Below, in pieces: positions 56,090 to 63,977 of a stretch of 64,000 nucleotides of DNA. The notes under the pieces were generated by a model that made no database searches, was not told where the DNA came from, and saw only the letters and a program-made list of their open reading frames with translations. The stretch is from assembly GCF_003323745.1 (NCBI RefSeq), contig NZ_QOIL01000021.1, positions 1-64,000 of the forward strand, in the 5' to 3' direction. Position numbers and translations under genes: made by a program. Source of the stretch: Sphaerisporangium album (GTDB taxonomy: Bacteria; Actinomycetota; Actinomycetes; Streptosporangiales; Streptosporangiaceae). Each line of letters opens with the position of its first letter. Position 1 is the stretch's first letter.

Positions 56090-57606
56090 ACCTGGCCGTG
56101 CCCGGTTACCTGTCCGGCCACGTCGACGACCTCGTGGCCCTGCAGGCGTGGGTGGCGCACGCCCGCTGGCTGGCCGCCACGGGGCAGAGCGCGGACGACC
56201 CGATCCCGTCCGAGGAGGGTCACGCCTGGCTGACCGGCGGCGAGCTCGTCGCGCGGGCGCTGGAGTGCGGAGATCTGCACTACGCCGAGGAACTCGTCCT
56301 GTGGTACTTCCGGGTTCGGCTGATCGGCGCGACCGCGCGCCTGCGGGCGCTCCAGCGCACCGTCACCGCCGACGTCGGCGGCCGGGCGCTCACACACGGA
56401 GAGCTGGCCGCGCTTTCCCGGACCGCCACCGACAGGCGGCTCCGCGGCCAGGTGCGATCCGCGCTGGCGGACGTCGGTGAGCGGCTCCGCGACGCCCGGC
56501 GGCGATGGCTCGACGACTACGCCGAGGCGCGCGCCGGGCTGGGCTTCGCGACGCACGCCGCGCTGGTCCGGGCGCTGCATCCGGAGGTGGACCGGTTCGT
56601 CGCGCACGCCCGGAACTGGCTGGACGCCACCCGCGCCGGGTTCCTGGAGCGGTCGCGCGGCTGGCGCGAGCACGACGGGCTGTCCGCGCCGGCACTGGGC
56701 GATGCCCGCCTGGTCGCCGCCCGCGCCATCGTGCCCGAAGGCGCGGCCGGACCGCTCGAAAGCGTCCGCTCGGCCGTCCGCGCGTGGGGGCTGGGCGAGC
56801 TCCTAGCGCGCATCCGCGTCGACGACGCCGTACGGCCGGGCAAGTCGGGGACCGCCTTCTGCTCGCCGGTGGCGCCGCCGGCCGACGTGCGGGTGTCCAT
56901 CGCTCCGGGCAGGACGCTCGGACACTACGTCACGGTGCTGCACGAGATGGGTCACGCCCTCCACTTCACCGCGGGCACCCGGCACCCCGCCGACCTGTGG
57001 CGCACTCCCCCGGCGCTGACCGAGGCGTTCGGCTTCGCCGTGGAACCGGTGGTGCGGCGGCCGGACTGGCAGAGGCACCACCTCGGGGTCATGGTGGGCG
57101 CCGAGGCCGTCGAGCGCGCCTCGTTCGCCCGGGAGCACGTGCGGCGCGTGGTCGCGGCAAGCCTTTGCTACGAGATGACCGTGCACGACGGCCACCTCGA
57201 TCCGGCCGCCGAGTACGTGCGCGTGTACGAGACCGAGTTCGGGGTTACGGTCGACGGCCGGGCCGCGTGGGATCGACTGCAGACGTACCTGGAGGGCAAG
57301 CCCTGCTACCCGCTGGTGTACCACCAGGCGTTCGCGCTGGCGGGGGTATTGCAGGATGATCTGGTGCAGCTCGCGGGGGAGCGCTGGTACCTGGGAGCGG
57401 ACGCGGGCCCCGCTCTGCGGACGCTGTTCGGCCGGTTCGGCGCCACCGCCGATGTGTGGGAGTGGTTCGATCGCTCACCCTGCGCGGTCGAGCGCGGTCA
57501 GGTCCACGGCGAGGGTGAGTTCGGCCCTGGCCGGGCCGATCAGCCTGGGCAGCACGGGCGGGCCGCCGTCCAGAAGGCGGTCGACCTCGGTCAGCGTCCG
57601 GGGTGA
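56086..57606 (+). CDS. M3-family zinc oligopeptidase
   Basis: A 506-residue metallopeptidase with HEMGHALHF (His286, Glu287, His290) and downstream zinc ligand region LTEAFGFAVEPVV. M3 enzymes cut short peptides inside cells. GTG 56086 overlaps the flavoprotein stop. The last ~40 residues lie antisense to the M1 gene and look like run-on sequence (GQVHGEGEFGPGRADQPGQ); the natural fold probably ends near residue 465 (WEWFDRS). Together with TldD/TldE it may clear the cleaved leader or trim the product. Confidence 0.85.
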   Translation: MNLAVPGYLSGHVDDLVALQAWVAHARWLAATGQSADDPIPSEEGHAWLTGGELVARALECGDLHYAEELVLWYFRVRLIGATARLRALQRTVTADVGGRALTHGELAALSRTATDRRLRGQVRSALADVGERLRDARRRWLDDYAEARAGLGFATHAALVRALHPEVDRFVAHARNWLDATRAGFLERSRGWREHDGLSAPALGDARLVAARAIVPEGAAGPLESVRSAVRAWGLGELLARIRVDDAVRPGKSGTAFCSPVAPPADVRVSIAPGRTLGHYVTVLHEMGHALHFTAGTRHPADLWRTPPALTEAFGFAVEPVVRRPDWQRHHLGVMVGAEAVERASFAREHVRRVVAASLCYEMTVHDGHLDPAAEYVRVYETEFGVTVDGRAAWDRLQTYLEGKPCYPLVYHQAFALAGVLQDDLVQLAGERWYLGADAGPALRTLFGRFGATADVWEWFDRSPCAVERGQVHGEGEFGPGRADQPGQHGRAAVQKAVDLGQRPG

Positions 57607-59976
57607 GACCGACCAGGCGGGGAACATCCGGATCGCGATGGTCCGGGCCGGCTCCGCGTCGCCGGCATCGGTCACCAGCGGCGGCACGTCCTGTACGTAG
57701 CGCGCGGCGTACGGCGCGAGCACGTCGTGCTGGCCGGGGTGGACGAAGCCGCTCGCCAGCGCGCGGACCTGGGCGGTGCTCGTGCTGTCCAGGATGGTCC
57801 GCCACGCCCACTCCTTGGCCGCCGCGGTGGGCGCCGACGCCCTGAGCCGCTCGACTCGCCGCTCTCGCACGCCGATGAGGCCGTGGGCGATCTCCTCCGG
57901 GGACTCCCCGTGCGCGACCAGCGCGCGAGCCAGGCGCCAGCGCAGGTCGTCGTCCATCGCGATCGGGGCCGCCCCGTGCGTCCAGTCCCGTAGCCGGGCG
58001 CACTGGGTGGTCGTCAGGACGGCGTCCGCGGCCGCCCGGGCCGCCACCAGCCGGTGGTCGGGGCCGGCGTCACGGCTCGTGGCGAGCTCCAGCAGGAGGT
58101 CGGCGAGAGCCGGCCAGCCATGGGCGCGGGCCCAGTCCTGGTCGGTGTAGGAGGCGAGGACGGTCGCGGCCTGGCCGAACAGGCGTTGCACCACGCCGAT
58201 CTGCGTCTCCGCCGCGGCCCCGCCGATGACCATCGTCAGAAACCGGCGCGGCGGGAGCTCCCGGTGCCGCACCATCTCCCATGCGGCGGTCCAGCAGAGC
58301 GAGCGGGCCATGGGGTCGCGCAGACGGCCGACCCGCCGCACGATCTCCTCGGCGGAGCGGTCGTCGAGGAGGATCCGGCAGTAGGTGAGGTCGTCGTCGT
58401 TGGGAAGCACGAGCGGTCCGCACCTGGTTCCGGTGAGCGCGTTCACCCGGGTGCGCGGCCCTTCGACGTCGACCTCGTGCCGCGCGACGCGCGTCAGGTC
58501 GCCGTGTCGGTCCTCGGCGTAGACGCCGACCGCGAGGCGGTGCGGCCTGAGCGACCCGGCCGGCGCGTGGAGCAGGTCGAACCGGGTGAAGCGTCCGTCC
58601 TCGTCGAGGCTGAAGTCCGCACGAATGTCGGTCAGTCCGGCTGTGTACAGCCAGGCGTCCGCCCACGCGGTCAGGTCGCGGTCACCGGCCTCCTGAAGGG
58701 CGGCGATCATCTCGGCGCGGCCTGCGACGCCGAAGGCGTGGTCCGCGAAGTAGTGCCGCATGCCCGCCAGGAACCGGTCGAGGCCGAGGCGGGCCACGAG
58801 CTGGCGCAGCACGCTCGCGCCCTTGTGATACGTGAGCGCGTCGAACGCCGAGCCGGCCGCGCCCAGGTCGGGGACATCGGCCACGACGGGGTGGGTGGAC
58901 GGCGACTGGTCCAGAGCGTAGGCGCGGGCCTTCTTGCCCGCGGTGAAGTCGGCCCACGCGTCGGTGTGGTCGGTGAGCCGCGTCACCGCGTGGATGCCGG
59001 CCCAGGTGGCGAACGCCTCGTTCAGCCACAGGTCGTCCCACCACCGGAACGTGACGAGGTCCCCGAACCACTGGTGGGAGAGCTCGTGGAAGATCATTTC
59101 GGCTCGGCGGCGGTGCGCGTGCCGGGTGACGGTCCGGTCGAAGACGAACGTCTCCGCCGCGATGACGCAGCCGGCGTTCTCCATCGCCCCGAAGTTGAAC
59201 TCGGGGGCGAAGCACAGGTCGAGTTTCCCGAACGGGTACGGCGTCGCGAACGCCCCGGAGAAGAACTCGATCCCGGCACGGAGCTGATCGAGCAACGCGG
59301 CCGCGTCGACGTGCTTCGCCAGAGACCGCCGGGCGTGCACACCGAGGGGCACCGGCCCACCCTGGTCCGCCGTCCACGAGGCCCACGGGCCTGCCGCGAC
59401 GGCAACCAGGTAGGTGCTGATCGGCCGGGTCGACGCGAACCGGCGGACGTCGACCCAGCCGCCGTGGCCGGGCGAGGGAGGGCTGGCGAGGGGGGCGTTG
59501 GACAGCACGCCCCAGTCGGCCGGCGCCCGCACGTCGAGCTCGAAGGGAGCCTTGAGGTCGGGCTGGTCGAAGCAGGCGAAAACGGCCGGCGCGTGGCCGG
59601 GCTGCAGATGGCTGTAGAGGTACACCTGCCGATCCTCGGGATCCACGAATCGGTGCAGGCCCTCGCCGCAGGTGGAGTAGTCGTAGTCTCCGTCCACGAC
59701 CAGCTCGTTCTCGGCCGCCAGACCGGACAGGCGGATCCGCCCAGCGCCTTCGTGGTCGAGTGGACGTCCATTGAGCAGGACCGACCGCACCCGTCGAGGG
59801 AGGGCGTCCACCCAGCTCGAAGCCCCGGGGCTGTGGCAGGTGAAGCGAATCCTGCTCCTGGACCGGAATGTCGGCTCCTCCATATGGCTCAGATCCAGGC
59901 TTATCCGATAGGAACGCACGTCCAGCAGGACGGCGCGCTCCGTGGCCTCGGCACGGGTCAGCGATGCGCGAGGCAT
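57475..59976 (-). CDS. pepN: M1-family aminopeptidase N
   Basis: An 833-residue zinc aminopeptidase: GAMEN substrate motif (NFGAMENAGC), HELSHQWFGD (His297, His301) with the downstream NEAFATW glutamate, and a long helical C-terminal domain. ATG 59976 has a perfect AGGAGG upstream. It is convergent with the M3 gene, overlapping it by 132 bases, and divergent from ArsR1 with a 95-bp shared promoter region, so it is likely under ArsR1 control. It could remove N-terminal residues of the peptide after leader cleavage or recycle the leader. Confidence 0.92.
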   Translation of the reverse strand: MPRASLTRAEATERAVLLDVRSYRISLDLSHMEEPTFRSRSRIRFTCHSPGASSWVDALPRRVRSVLLNGRPLDHEGAGRIRLSGLAAENELVVDGDYDYSTCGEGLHRFVDPEDRQVYLYSHLQPGHAPAVFACFDQPDLKAPFELDVRAPADWGVLSNAPLASPPSPGHGGWVDVRRFASTRPISTYLVAVAAGPWASWTADQGGPVPLGVHARRSLAKHVDAAALLDQLRAGIEFFSGAFATPYPFGKLDLCFAPEFNFGAMENAGCVIAAETFVFDRTVTRHAHRRRAEMIFHELSHQWFGDLVTFRWWDDLWLNEAFATWAGIHAVTRLTDHTDAWADFTAGKKARAYALDQSPSTHPVVADVPDLGAAGSAFDALTYHKGASVLRQLVARLGLDRFLAGMRHYFADHAFGVAGRAEMIAALQEAGDRDLTAWADAWLYTAGLTDIRADFSLDEDGRFTRFDLLHAPAGSLRPHRLAVGVYAEDRHGDLTRVARHEVDVEGPRTRVNALTGTRCGPLVLPNDDDLTYCRILLDDRSAEEIVRRVGRLRDPMARSLCWTAAWEMVRHRELPPRRFLTMVIGGAAAETQIGVVQRLFGQAATVLASYTDQDWARAHGWPALADLLLELATSRDAGPDHRLVAARAAADAVLTTTQCARLRDWTHGAAPIAMDDDLRWRLARALVAHGESPEEIAHGLIGVRERRVERLRASAPTAAAKEWAWRTILDSTSTAQVRALASGFVHPGQHDVLAPYAARYVQDVPPLVTDAGDAEPARTIAIRMFPAWSVSPRTLTEVDRLLDGGPPVLPRLIGPARAELTLAVDLTALDRAG

Positions 59977-60071
59977 GAAGAAACCTCCTGAACCAGAGGG
60001 TTGTCTAGACTTAAGAGAGAAATCGCCGGGTGGGTCGCGCCCGGGGCGCCTCGGGAAGGGGTCTGATCGTC
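59977..60071. promoter_or_regulatory. Divergent promoter region of pepN and ArsR1
   Basis: AT-rich TCTAGACTTAAGAGA (60004-60018) lies in the 95-bp gap between the divergent starts and is the only AT-rich block there; it is a candidate ArsR operator. It only loosely resembles the TTAGA...TCTAA site of ArsR3. Confidence 0.45.
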
Positions 60072-60461
60072 ATGGCCGAGCGCGACGAGCCCGTGCTGCT
60101 GCCGGACGAGGAGCTGCCGCCCGTCGCGCCGGGCGTCCCGCGTCCCGCCCGGGTGACGGAGCCGCTGACCCGGGAGCAGAGCATCAAGCTCGCCGCGGGG
60201 TTCAAGGCGCTCGCCGATCCGGTTCGGCTGCGCCTGCTTTCGCTCGTCGCCTCTCACCTCGACGGCGAGGCATGCGTGTGCGATCTCGTCGGAGCGTTCG
60301 ACCTCACGCAGCCGACCATCAGCCATCACCTCAGGGTTCTGCGTGACGCCGGGCTCGTCACATCGACCCGCCGGGGGACCTGGGTCTATTACCGTGTGGT
60401 CCCCGAGGCGCTCACCGCGCTGACGGGCATCATCGCCGTGCCCTCCGTCGCCGCCCGGTAA
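60072..60461 (+). CDS. arsR: ArsR/SmtB-family metalloregulator 1
   Basis: A 129-residue winged-helix repressor (FKALADPVRLRLLSLVAS, TQPTISHHLRVLRDAGLV, RRGTWVYYRVVPEAL). The sensor motif EACVCDLVGAF on helix alpha-3 is the CVCDL type that binds As(III) or Sb(III) in classical ArsR. ATG 60072 follows GGAAGG. There is an N-terminal acidic extension of about 30 residues with no metal motif. It is divergent from pepN and close in sequence to ArsR3 (63577-63942). Confidence 0.9.
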   Translation: MAERDEPVLLPDEELPPVAPGVPRPARVTEPLTREQSIKLAAGFKALADPVRLRLLSLVASHLDGEACVCDLVGAFDLTQPTISHHLRVLRDAGLVTSTRRGTWVYYRVVPEALTALTGIIAVPSVAAR

Positions 60462-60564
60462 GGAATTCATAAGCGGGTTCTTCCTCGTTCACTGATGCCG
60501 GCGGCGCGGAAATGAATGCGCCAATAACGCGCCCGTGGCCATCGTCGGGTGGAGTCTAGCACCT

Positions 60565-60667
60565 GCATTGATGGCCATCAATGCGCATCTCAAAGGGTGG
60601 GCATTGATAGTGAACAATTCTCTCCGTGTGGCAGGCTCTTGACCTCTCTGAATGTGCCTTGTTAGTT
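60565..60667 (+). promoter_or_regulatory. Palindromic operator and promoter of the CobW-type gene
   Basis: GCATTGATGGCCATCAATGC (60565-60584) is a perfect 20-bp palindrome. GCATTGATAGTGAACAATTC (60601-60620) is a degenerate second copy. TTGACC (60639-60644), a 17-base spacer and TTAGTT (60662-60667) form a promoter right after. Here the operators lie upstream of the -35, unlike the OPT promoter. Confidence 0.65.
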
Positions 60668-60792
60668 TGCATTCGGTAGAAGGTGGCGCCGAGATGGCCA
60701 CGTGAGAACCATTGCCGCGAAAACACGCTCACGTCGAATCGTGCCGTGATATCCCAACGGACCATCGTTACCAGAAGTGAGGCGAACGTCGG

Positions 60793-61893
60793 TTGATCAC
60801 CTTCATGACCTTGAGCGGTTTCCTCGGCGCGGGTAAGACCACCACGTTGGTCGCGGTCGCCAAACATCTCCAGGAGATGGGGCGCAGGGTGGCGGTCATC
60901 ACCAACGACCAGGGGACCGAGCTCGTGGACACCCAGCTCGCCCGCTCCGCCATCGCCGAGGCCGGCGAGGTGACCGGCGGTTGTTTCTGCTGCCGTTTCG
61001 AAGACCTGCTGACCGTGGCGCAGCGCTTGGTCGACGAGCACGGGGTCGACACACTGCTCGCCGAGGCGGTCGGCAGCTGCACCGATCTGCAGGCGACCGT
61101 CATCCGTCCGCTGAGCGCTCACTATGGTGAGCGATTCGCTCCCGCGCCTCTCGTCGTGGTCGTGGAACCGGAAAGGCTTCAGGCGCTCCGCACCGCGCTG
61201 CCGCTGGACGATACAGATTCGGACATGTCTTATTTGTTCGGCAAGCAGTTACAAGAAGCCGATGTGATCGCCCTTAACAAGATCGACCTTCTCGACGCTG
61301 ACCGGGTCGCCGCCATCCTGGCGGATTTGAGCGAGCGACACCCGACAGCCACCGTTCTCGGCTACTCGGCCAAATCCGGCGAGGGGATCGATCGGCTCGT
61401 TTCCCATTGGCTGGGAGCGGAGCCCGCCGAACGCGGGCTGGAAATCGACTATGACCGCTACGCCAATGCCGAGGCCGCGCTGGCGTGGCTGAACCTCAGC
61501 CTGACCGTGACGGCGGTGGACGGTTTCGACCCCGACGCCTGGGCCCGCTCGCTCCTCGACCACCTGTCGGCCACGACCGCGCGTCACGATTGGATGATCG
61601 GCCACGTGAAGGTCAGCCTGGAGTCCGCCGGCTTCCTGGCCAAGATGAGCCTCACCGCCACCGGCGCCGGACCGTCCGCGGACGCGGTGGCGGGGACGTC
61701 GTTCACTGAGGCGGAGGTTCGGATCAACGCCCGGGTCGCCTGCGAACCGGCCGAACTCGACGCCGCCGTCGCCGAGGCGGTGAAGGAGGTGGCCGTAGCG
61801 ACCGGGACGTCCGCCGTGCAGAGCGCGGGTGTCCCCTCGTTCAAGCCGGGCTACCCGCGCCCCACCTACCGGATCCCGGTCACCGCGAACTGA
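60793..61893 (+). CDS. CobW/COG0523-family GTPase (metal chaperone)
   Basis: A 366-residue G3E GTPase: Walker A GFLGAGKTT (residues 9-17), metal-binding CxCC (Cys64, Cys66, Cys67 in GGCFCCRFEDL), LNKIDLLD for guanine and a C-terminal CobW domain. TTG 60793 has GTGAGG upstream; ATG 60805 is the alternative and would leave only four residues before the P-loop segment. These proteins insert or deliver metals such as Zn or Co to partner proteins. Position in an ArsR island with palindromes before it suggests metal delivery to the zinc peptidases or the cluster enzymes, but that is speculation. Confidence 0.88.
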   Translation: MITFMTLSGFLGAGKTTTLVAVAKHLQEMGRRVAVITNDQGTELVDTQLARSAIAEAGEVTGGCFCCRFEDLLTVAQRLVDEHGVDTLLAEAVGSCTDLQATVIRPLSAHYGERFAPAPLVVVVEPERLQALRTALPLDDTDSDMSYLFGKQLQEADVIALNKIDLLDADRVAAILADLSERHPTATVLGYSAKSGEGIDRLVSHWLGAEPAERGLEIDYDRYANAEAALAWLNLSLTVTAVDGFDPDAWARSLLDHLSATTARHDWMIGHVKVSLESAGFLAKMSLTATGAGPSADAVAGTSFTEAEVRINARVACEPAELDAAVAEAVKEVAVATGTSAVQSAGVPSFKPGYPRPTYRIPVTAN

Positions 61894-61920
61894 GCCCTCT
61901 GGGCTCGTCACCGATGCCAT

Positions 61921-61955
61921 GTCGAGGGCCGGAGCGTTCGCGTCCGGCCCTCGAC
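61921..61955 (+). terminator. Terminator after CobW-type gene
   Basis: Perfect 13-bp stem (61921-61933 with 61943-61955) and a 9-nt loop, 28 bases past the stop and 16 before the next operator. Confidence 0.85.
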
Positions 61956-61970
61956 GTATGGACGTCCTCA

Positions 61971-62005
61971 GCATTCATCGATTATCGTCGATTATCGATG
62001 AATGC
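61971..62005. promoter_or_regulatory. 35-bp inverted repeat overlapping the ArsR2 start codon
   Basis: Arms GCATTCATCGAT (61971-61982) and ATCGATGAATGC (61994-62005) are perfect inverted repeats around 11 bases. The ArsR2 start ATG (61998-62000) lies inside the right arm, so repressor binding would cover the initiation region; the mRNA may be leaderless or nearly so. Confidence 0.75.
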
Positions 62006-62354
62006 TGATAATGGGCCATTGGCACGGGACGAGGCCGAGGAGTACGCGAGCTGGTTCAAGGCGCTGGCGGACGCCACGCGCCTTCAACTGGTGTCGCTGC
62101 TGGCGCGACGCCGCGTGCCGATGACCGTGGGCGAGATCGTGACGGGGTCCGGGGTGGGTCAGTCGACGGTCTCCCACCATTTGAAGATCCTGGCGGAGGT
62201 CGGTTTCGTCCTGGTCGAGCGACGCGGCACCGCGAGGTTCTACCGGATCAACGAGACGTGCGTGCGCTGCTTCCCCACCGCCGCGGACGTCGTGATGGGC
62301 AACCCGGCCCCCGCCGCCCCGGCATGCGACCAAGGAGGCCGCCGTGGCCCATGA
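61998..62354 (+). CDS. arsR: ArsR-family regulator 2
   Basis: A 118-residue winged-helix repressor (FKALADATRLQLVSLLARR, VGQSTVSHHLKILAEVGFVL, RRGTARFYRINETC). It lacks the CVCDL motif of ArsR1/3; instead two cysteines lie in the C-terminal part (ETCVRCFPTA) plus one at ACDQ, suggesting a different metal site. ATG 61998 is inside its own operator. The stop overlaps the ArsM-GNAT start by 11 bases, so regulator and enzyme form one operon. Confidence 0.88.
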   Translation: MNADNGPLARDEAEEYASWFKALADATRLQLVSLLARRRVPMTVGEIVTGSGVGQSTVSHHLKILAEVGFVLVERRGTARFYRINETCVRCFPTAADVVMGNPAPAAPACDQGGRRGP

Positions 62355-63561
62355 AGAGATCGTCGACCGCTATTCCAGGCTGGCCAGGACCGCGATGGCC
62401 GGCGAAGCCGCCGATCGGGGATGCTTCGGAGCCGCCGTTTACGACGACACCGCGACGCTCCCCGAGGGCGCGGTGCAGGCAAGCCTCGGCTGCGGCAACC
62501 CCGTCGCGGTCGCCGACCTGCGCGAGGGGGAGAGCGTGCTCGACCTCGGCTCCGGCGGAGGAATCGACGTGCTCCTGTCGGCGCGCCGCGTCGGACCGTG
62601 CGGCCGGGCGTACGGCCTGGACGCCAGCACCGACATGCTGGAACTCGCCCGCCGCAACGCCGAGGAGGCGGGCGTGACCAACGTCGAGTTCCTGCACGGC
62701 ACCATCGAACACGTGCCGCTGCCCGCGCGCTCGGTGCACGTCGTCATCTCCAACTGCGTCATCAACCTGTCCGATGACAAGGCCGCCACGCTGGCCGAGG
62801 CGTTCCGGGTTCTGCGACCAGGCGGCAGGTTCGGCGTCAGCGACATCGTCACCGACGACGGCGACACCGGCACGGCCGAGGAACTGCGACGCCGGGCGGC
62901 GACCGAGCGGCGCATCGGCTGCACCGCCGGATCACTGACCATCACTCGGTACCGCGACCTGCTGCTGGAGGCCGGCTTCGTGGGCGTCGGTGTCACCCTG
63001 ACCACCGACCACGGCGACGGCGTCCACTCGGCCATCGTCAAGGCCCGCAAACCGCCGATCGGCCCCGGCCTGGAGATCCGCCCGATGCGCGACACCGATG
63101 CCGAGCAGGTCCTGGAGGTGTACCAGTTGGGGCTGGACACCGGACAGGCGAGTTTCGAGACCACCGCGCCGAGCTGGGAGCGGTTCAGCGCCGGCAAGCT
63201 CCACAACCTCCGCTATGTCGTCTCCGACACGGAGACCGGCCAGGTCGTCGCCTGGGTGGCCGCCTCGCGGGTGTCCACCCGCCCCGTCTATGCGGGAGTG
63301 ATCGAGCACAGCGTCTACGTCCATCCCGGCTACCGCGCCTGCGGCATCGGCCGCGCCCTGCTGACCGCCTTCATCGAAGCGGGCGAGGACTCCGGGATCT
63401 GGACCGTCCAGTCGGGGATCTTCCCCGAGAACACCGCCAGCCTGGCCCTGCACGAGGCGGTCGGGTTCCGCGTCCTCGGCACTCGCGAACGCGTCGGGCG
63501 GCATCACGGCGTCTGGCGCGACGTCCTCATGATCGAACGACGCAGCACCACCGTCGGGTGA
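62344..63561 (+). CDS. arsM: Arsenite methyltransferase ArsM fused to an ArsN1-like GNAT acetyltransferase
   Basis: A 405-residue fusion. Residues 1-~230 are ArsM: VLDLGSGGGIDVLLSARRVG for SAM and cysteines in DRGCFG, LGCGNP, ISNCVINLSDDK and RIGCTAG that match the As(III)-binding set. Residues ~240-400 are a GNAT domain: EIRPMRDTDAEQVLEVYQLG, GQASFETTAPSWERF, YAGVIEHSVYVHPGYRACGI, GIWTVQSGIFPENTASLALH. This matches the PAT/ArsN1 branch that acetylates phosphinothricin or its arsenic analogue arsinothricin. GTG 62344 overlaps ArsR2. The fusion would join arsenic methylation with organoarsenical detoxification. Confidence 0.88.
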   Translation: MAHEEIVDRYSRLARTAMAGEAADRGCFGAAVYDDTATLPEGAVQASLGCGNPVAVADLREGESVLDLGSGGGIDVLLSARRVGPCGRAYGLDASTDMLELARRNAEEAGVTNVEFLHGTIEHVPLPARSVHVVISNCVINLSDDKAATLAEAFRVLRPGGRFGVSDIVTDDGDTGTAEELRRRAATERRIGCTAGSLTITRYRDLLLEAGFVGVGVTLTTDHGDGVHSAIVKARKPPIGPGLEIRPMRDTDAEQVLEVYQLGLDTGQASFETTAPSWERFSAGKLHNLRYVVSDTETGQVVAWVAASRVSTRPVYAGVIEHSVYVHPGYRACGIGRALLTAFIEAGEDSGIWTVQSGIFPENTASLALHEAVGFRVLGTRERVGRHHGVWRDVLMIERRSTTVG

Positions 63562-63576
63562 CCGTAGGGGGTGTGC

Positions 63577-63942
63577 TCAGGCGGTGACGGCCTGCGCCTC
63601 GGGCGCCGGCTCGCCCAGCGGGCTGAACAGCGCGCCGAGCCGGGCCACCGTCTCCGGGACGATCCAGTAGTAGATCCACGTGCCACGCCGCTCGCCGTTG
63701 ATGAGCCCGGCCGTGCGCAATACCTTGAGATGGTGAGAGATGGTGGGCCCGGTCAGATCGAAGGCGCCGGTCAGATCGCAGACACACGCCTCTCCACCCG
63801 GATGCGCGCCGATCATCGACAGCAGCCGCAACCGCACCGGGTCGGCGACCGCCTTCAGCAAGGTCGCCAGCTCGGCCGCGTCACTCTCGGAGAGGGCCTC
63901 GCGCGCGATGGGCACGCAACACGCGGAGCTGGTGACGGCCAT
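63577..63942 (-). CDS. arsR: ArsR-family metalloregulator 3
   Basis: A 121-residue repressor close to ArsR1: ADPVRLRLLSMIGAH, EACVCDLTGAFDLTGPTISH, RRGTWIYYWIVPETVARL. It has the CVCDL arsenic motif plus an N-terminal Cys pair (SSACCVPIA), a feature of actinobacterial ArsR. ATG 63942 follows AAGGAG. It is convergent with the ArsM-GNAT gene; its target genes to the right lie outside the window. Confidence 0.92.
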   Translation of the reverse strand: MAVTSSACCVPIAREALSESDAAELATLLKAVADPVRLRLLSMIGAHPGGEACVCDLTGAFDLTGPTISHHLKVLRTAGLINGERRGTWIYYWIVPETVARLGALFSPLGEPAPEAQAVTA

Positions 63943-63955
63943 CCGGCGACTCCTT

Positions 63956-63977
63956 ACTTAGACCTCGATCTAAATTA
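63956..63977 (-). promoter_or_regulatory. ArsR3 promoter and operator
   Basis: On the minus strand, TATAAT (63977-63972) is followed at once by the inverted repeat TTAGA...TCTAA (63971-63956), 14 bases before the start codon of ArsR3. A repressor here would block the transcription start. Bases 63978-64000 hold no further feature that I can see. Confidence 0.7.
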
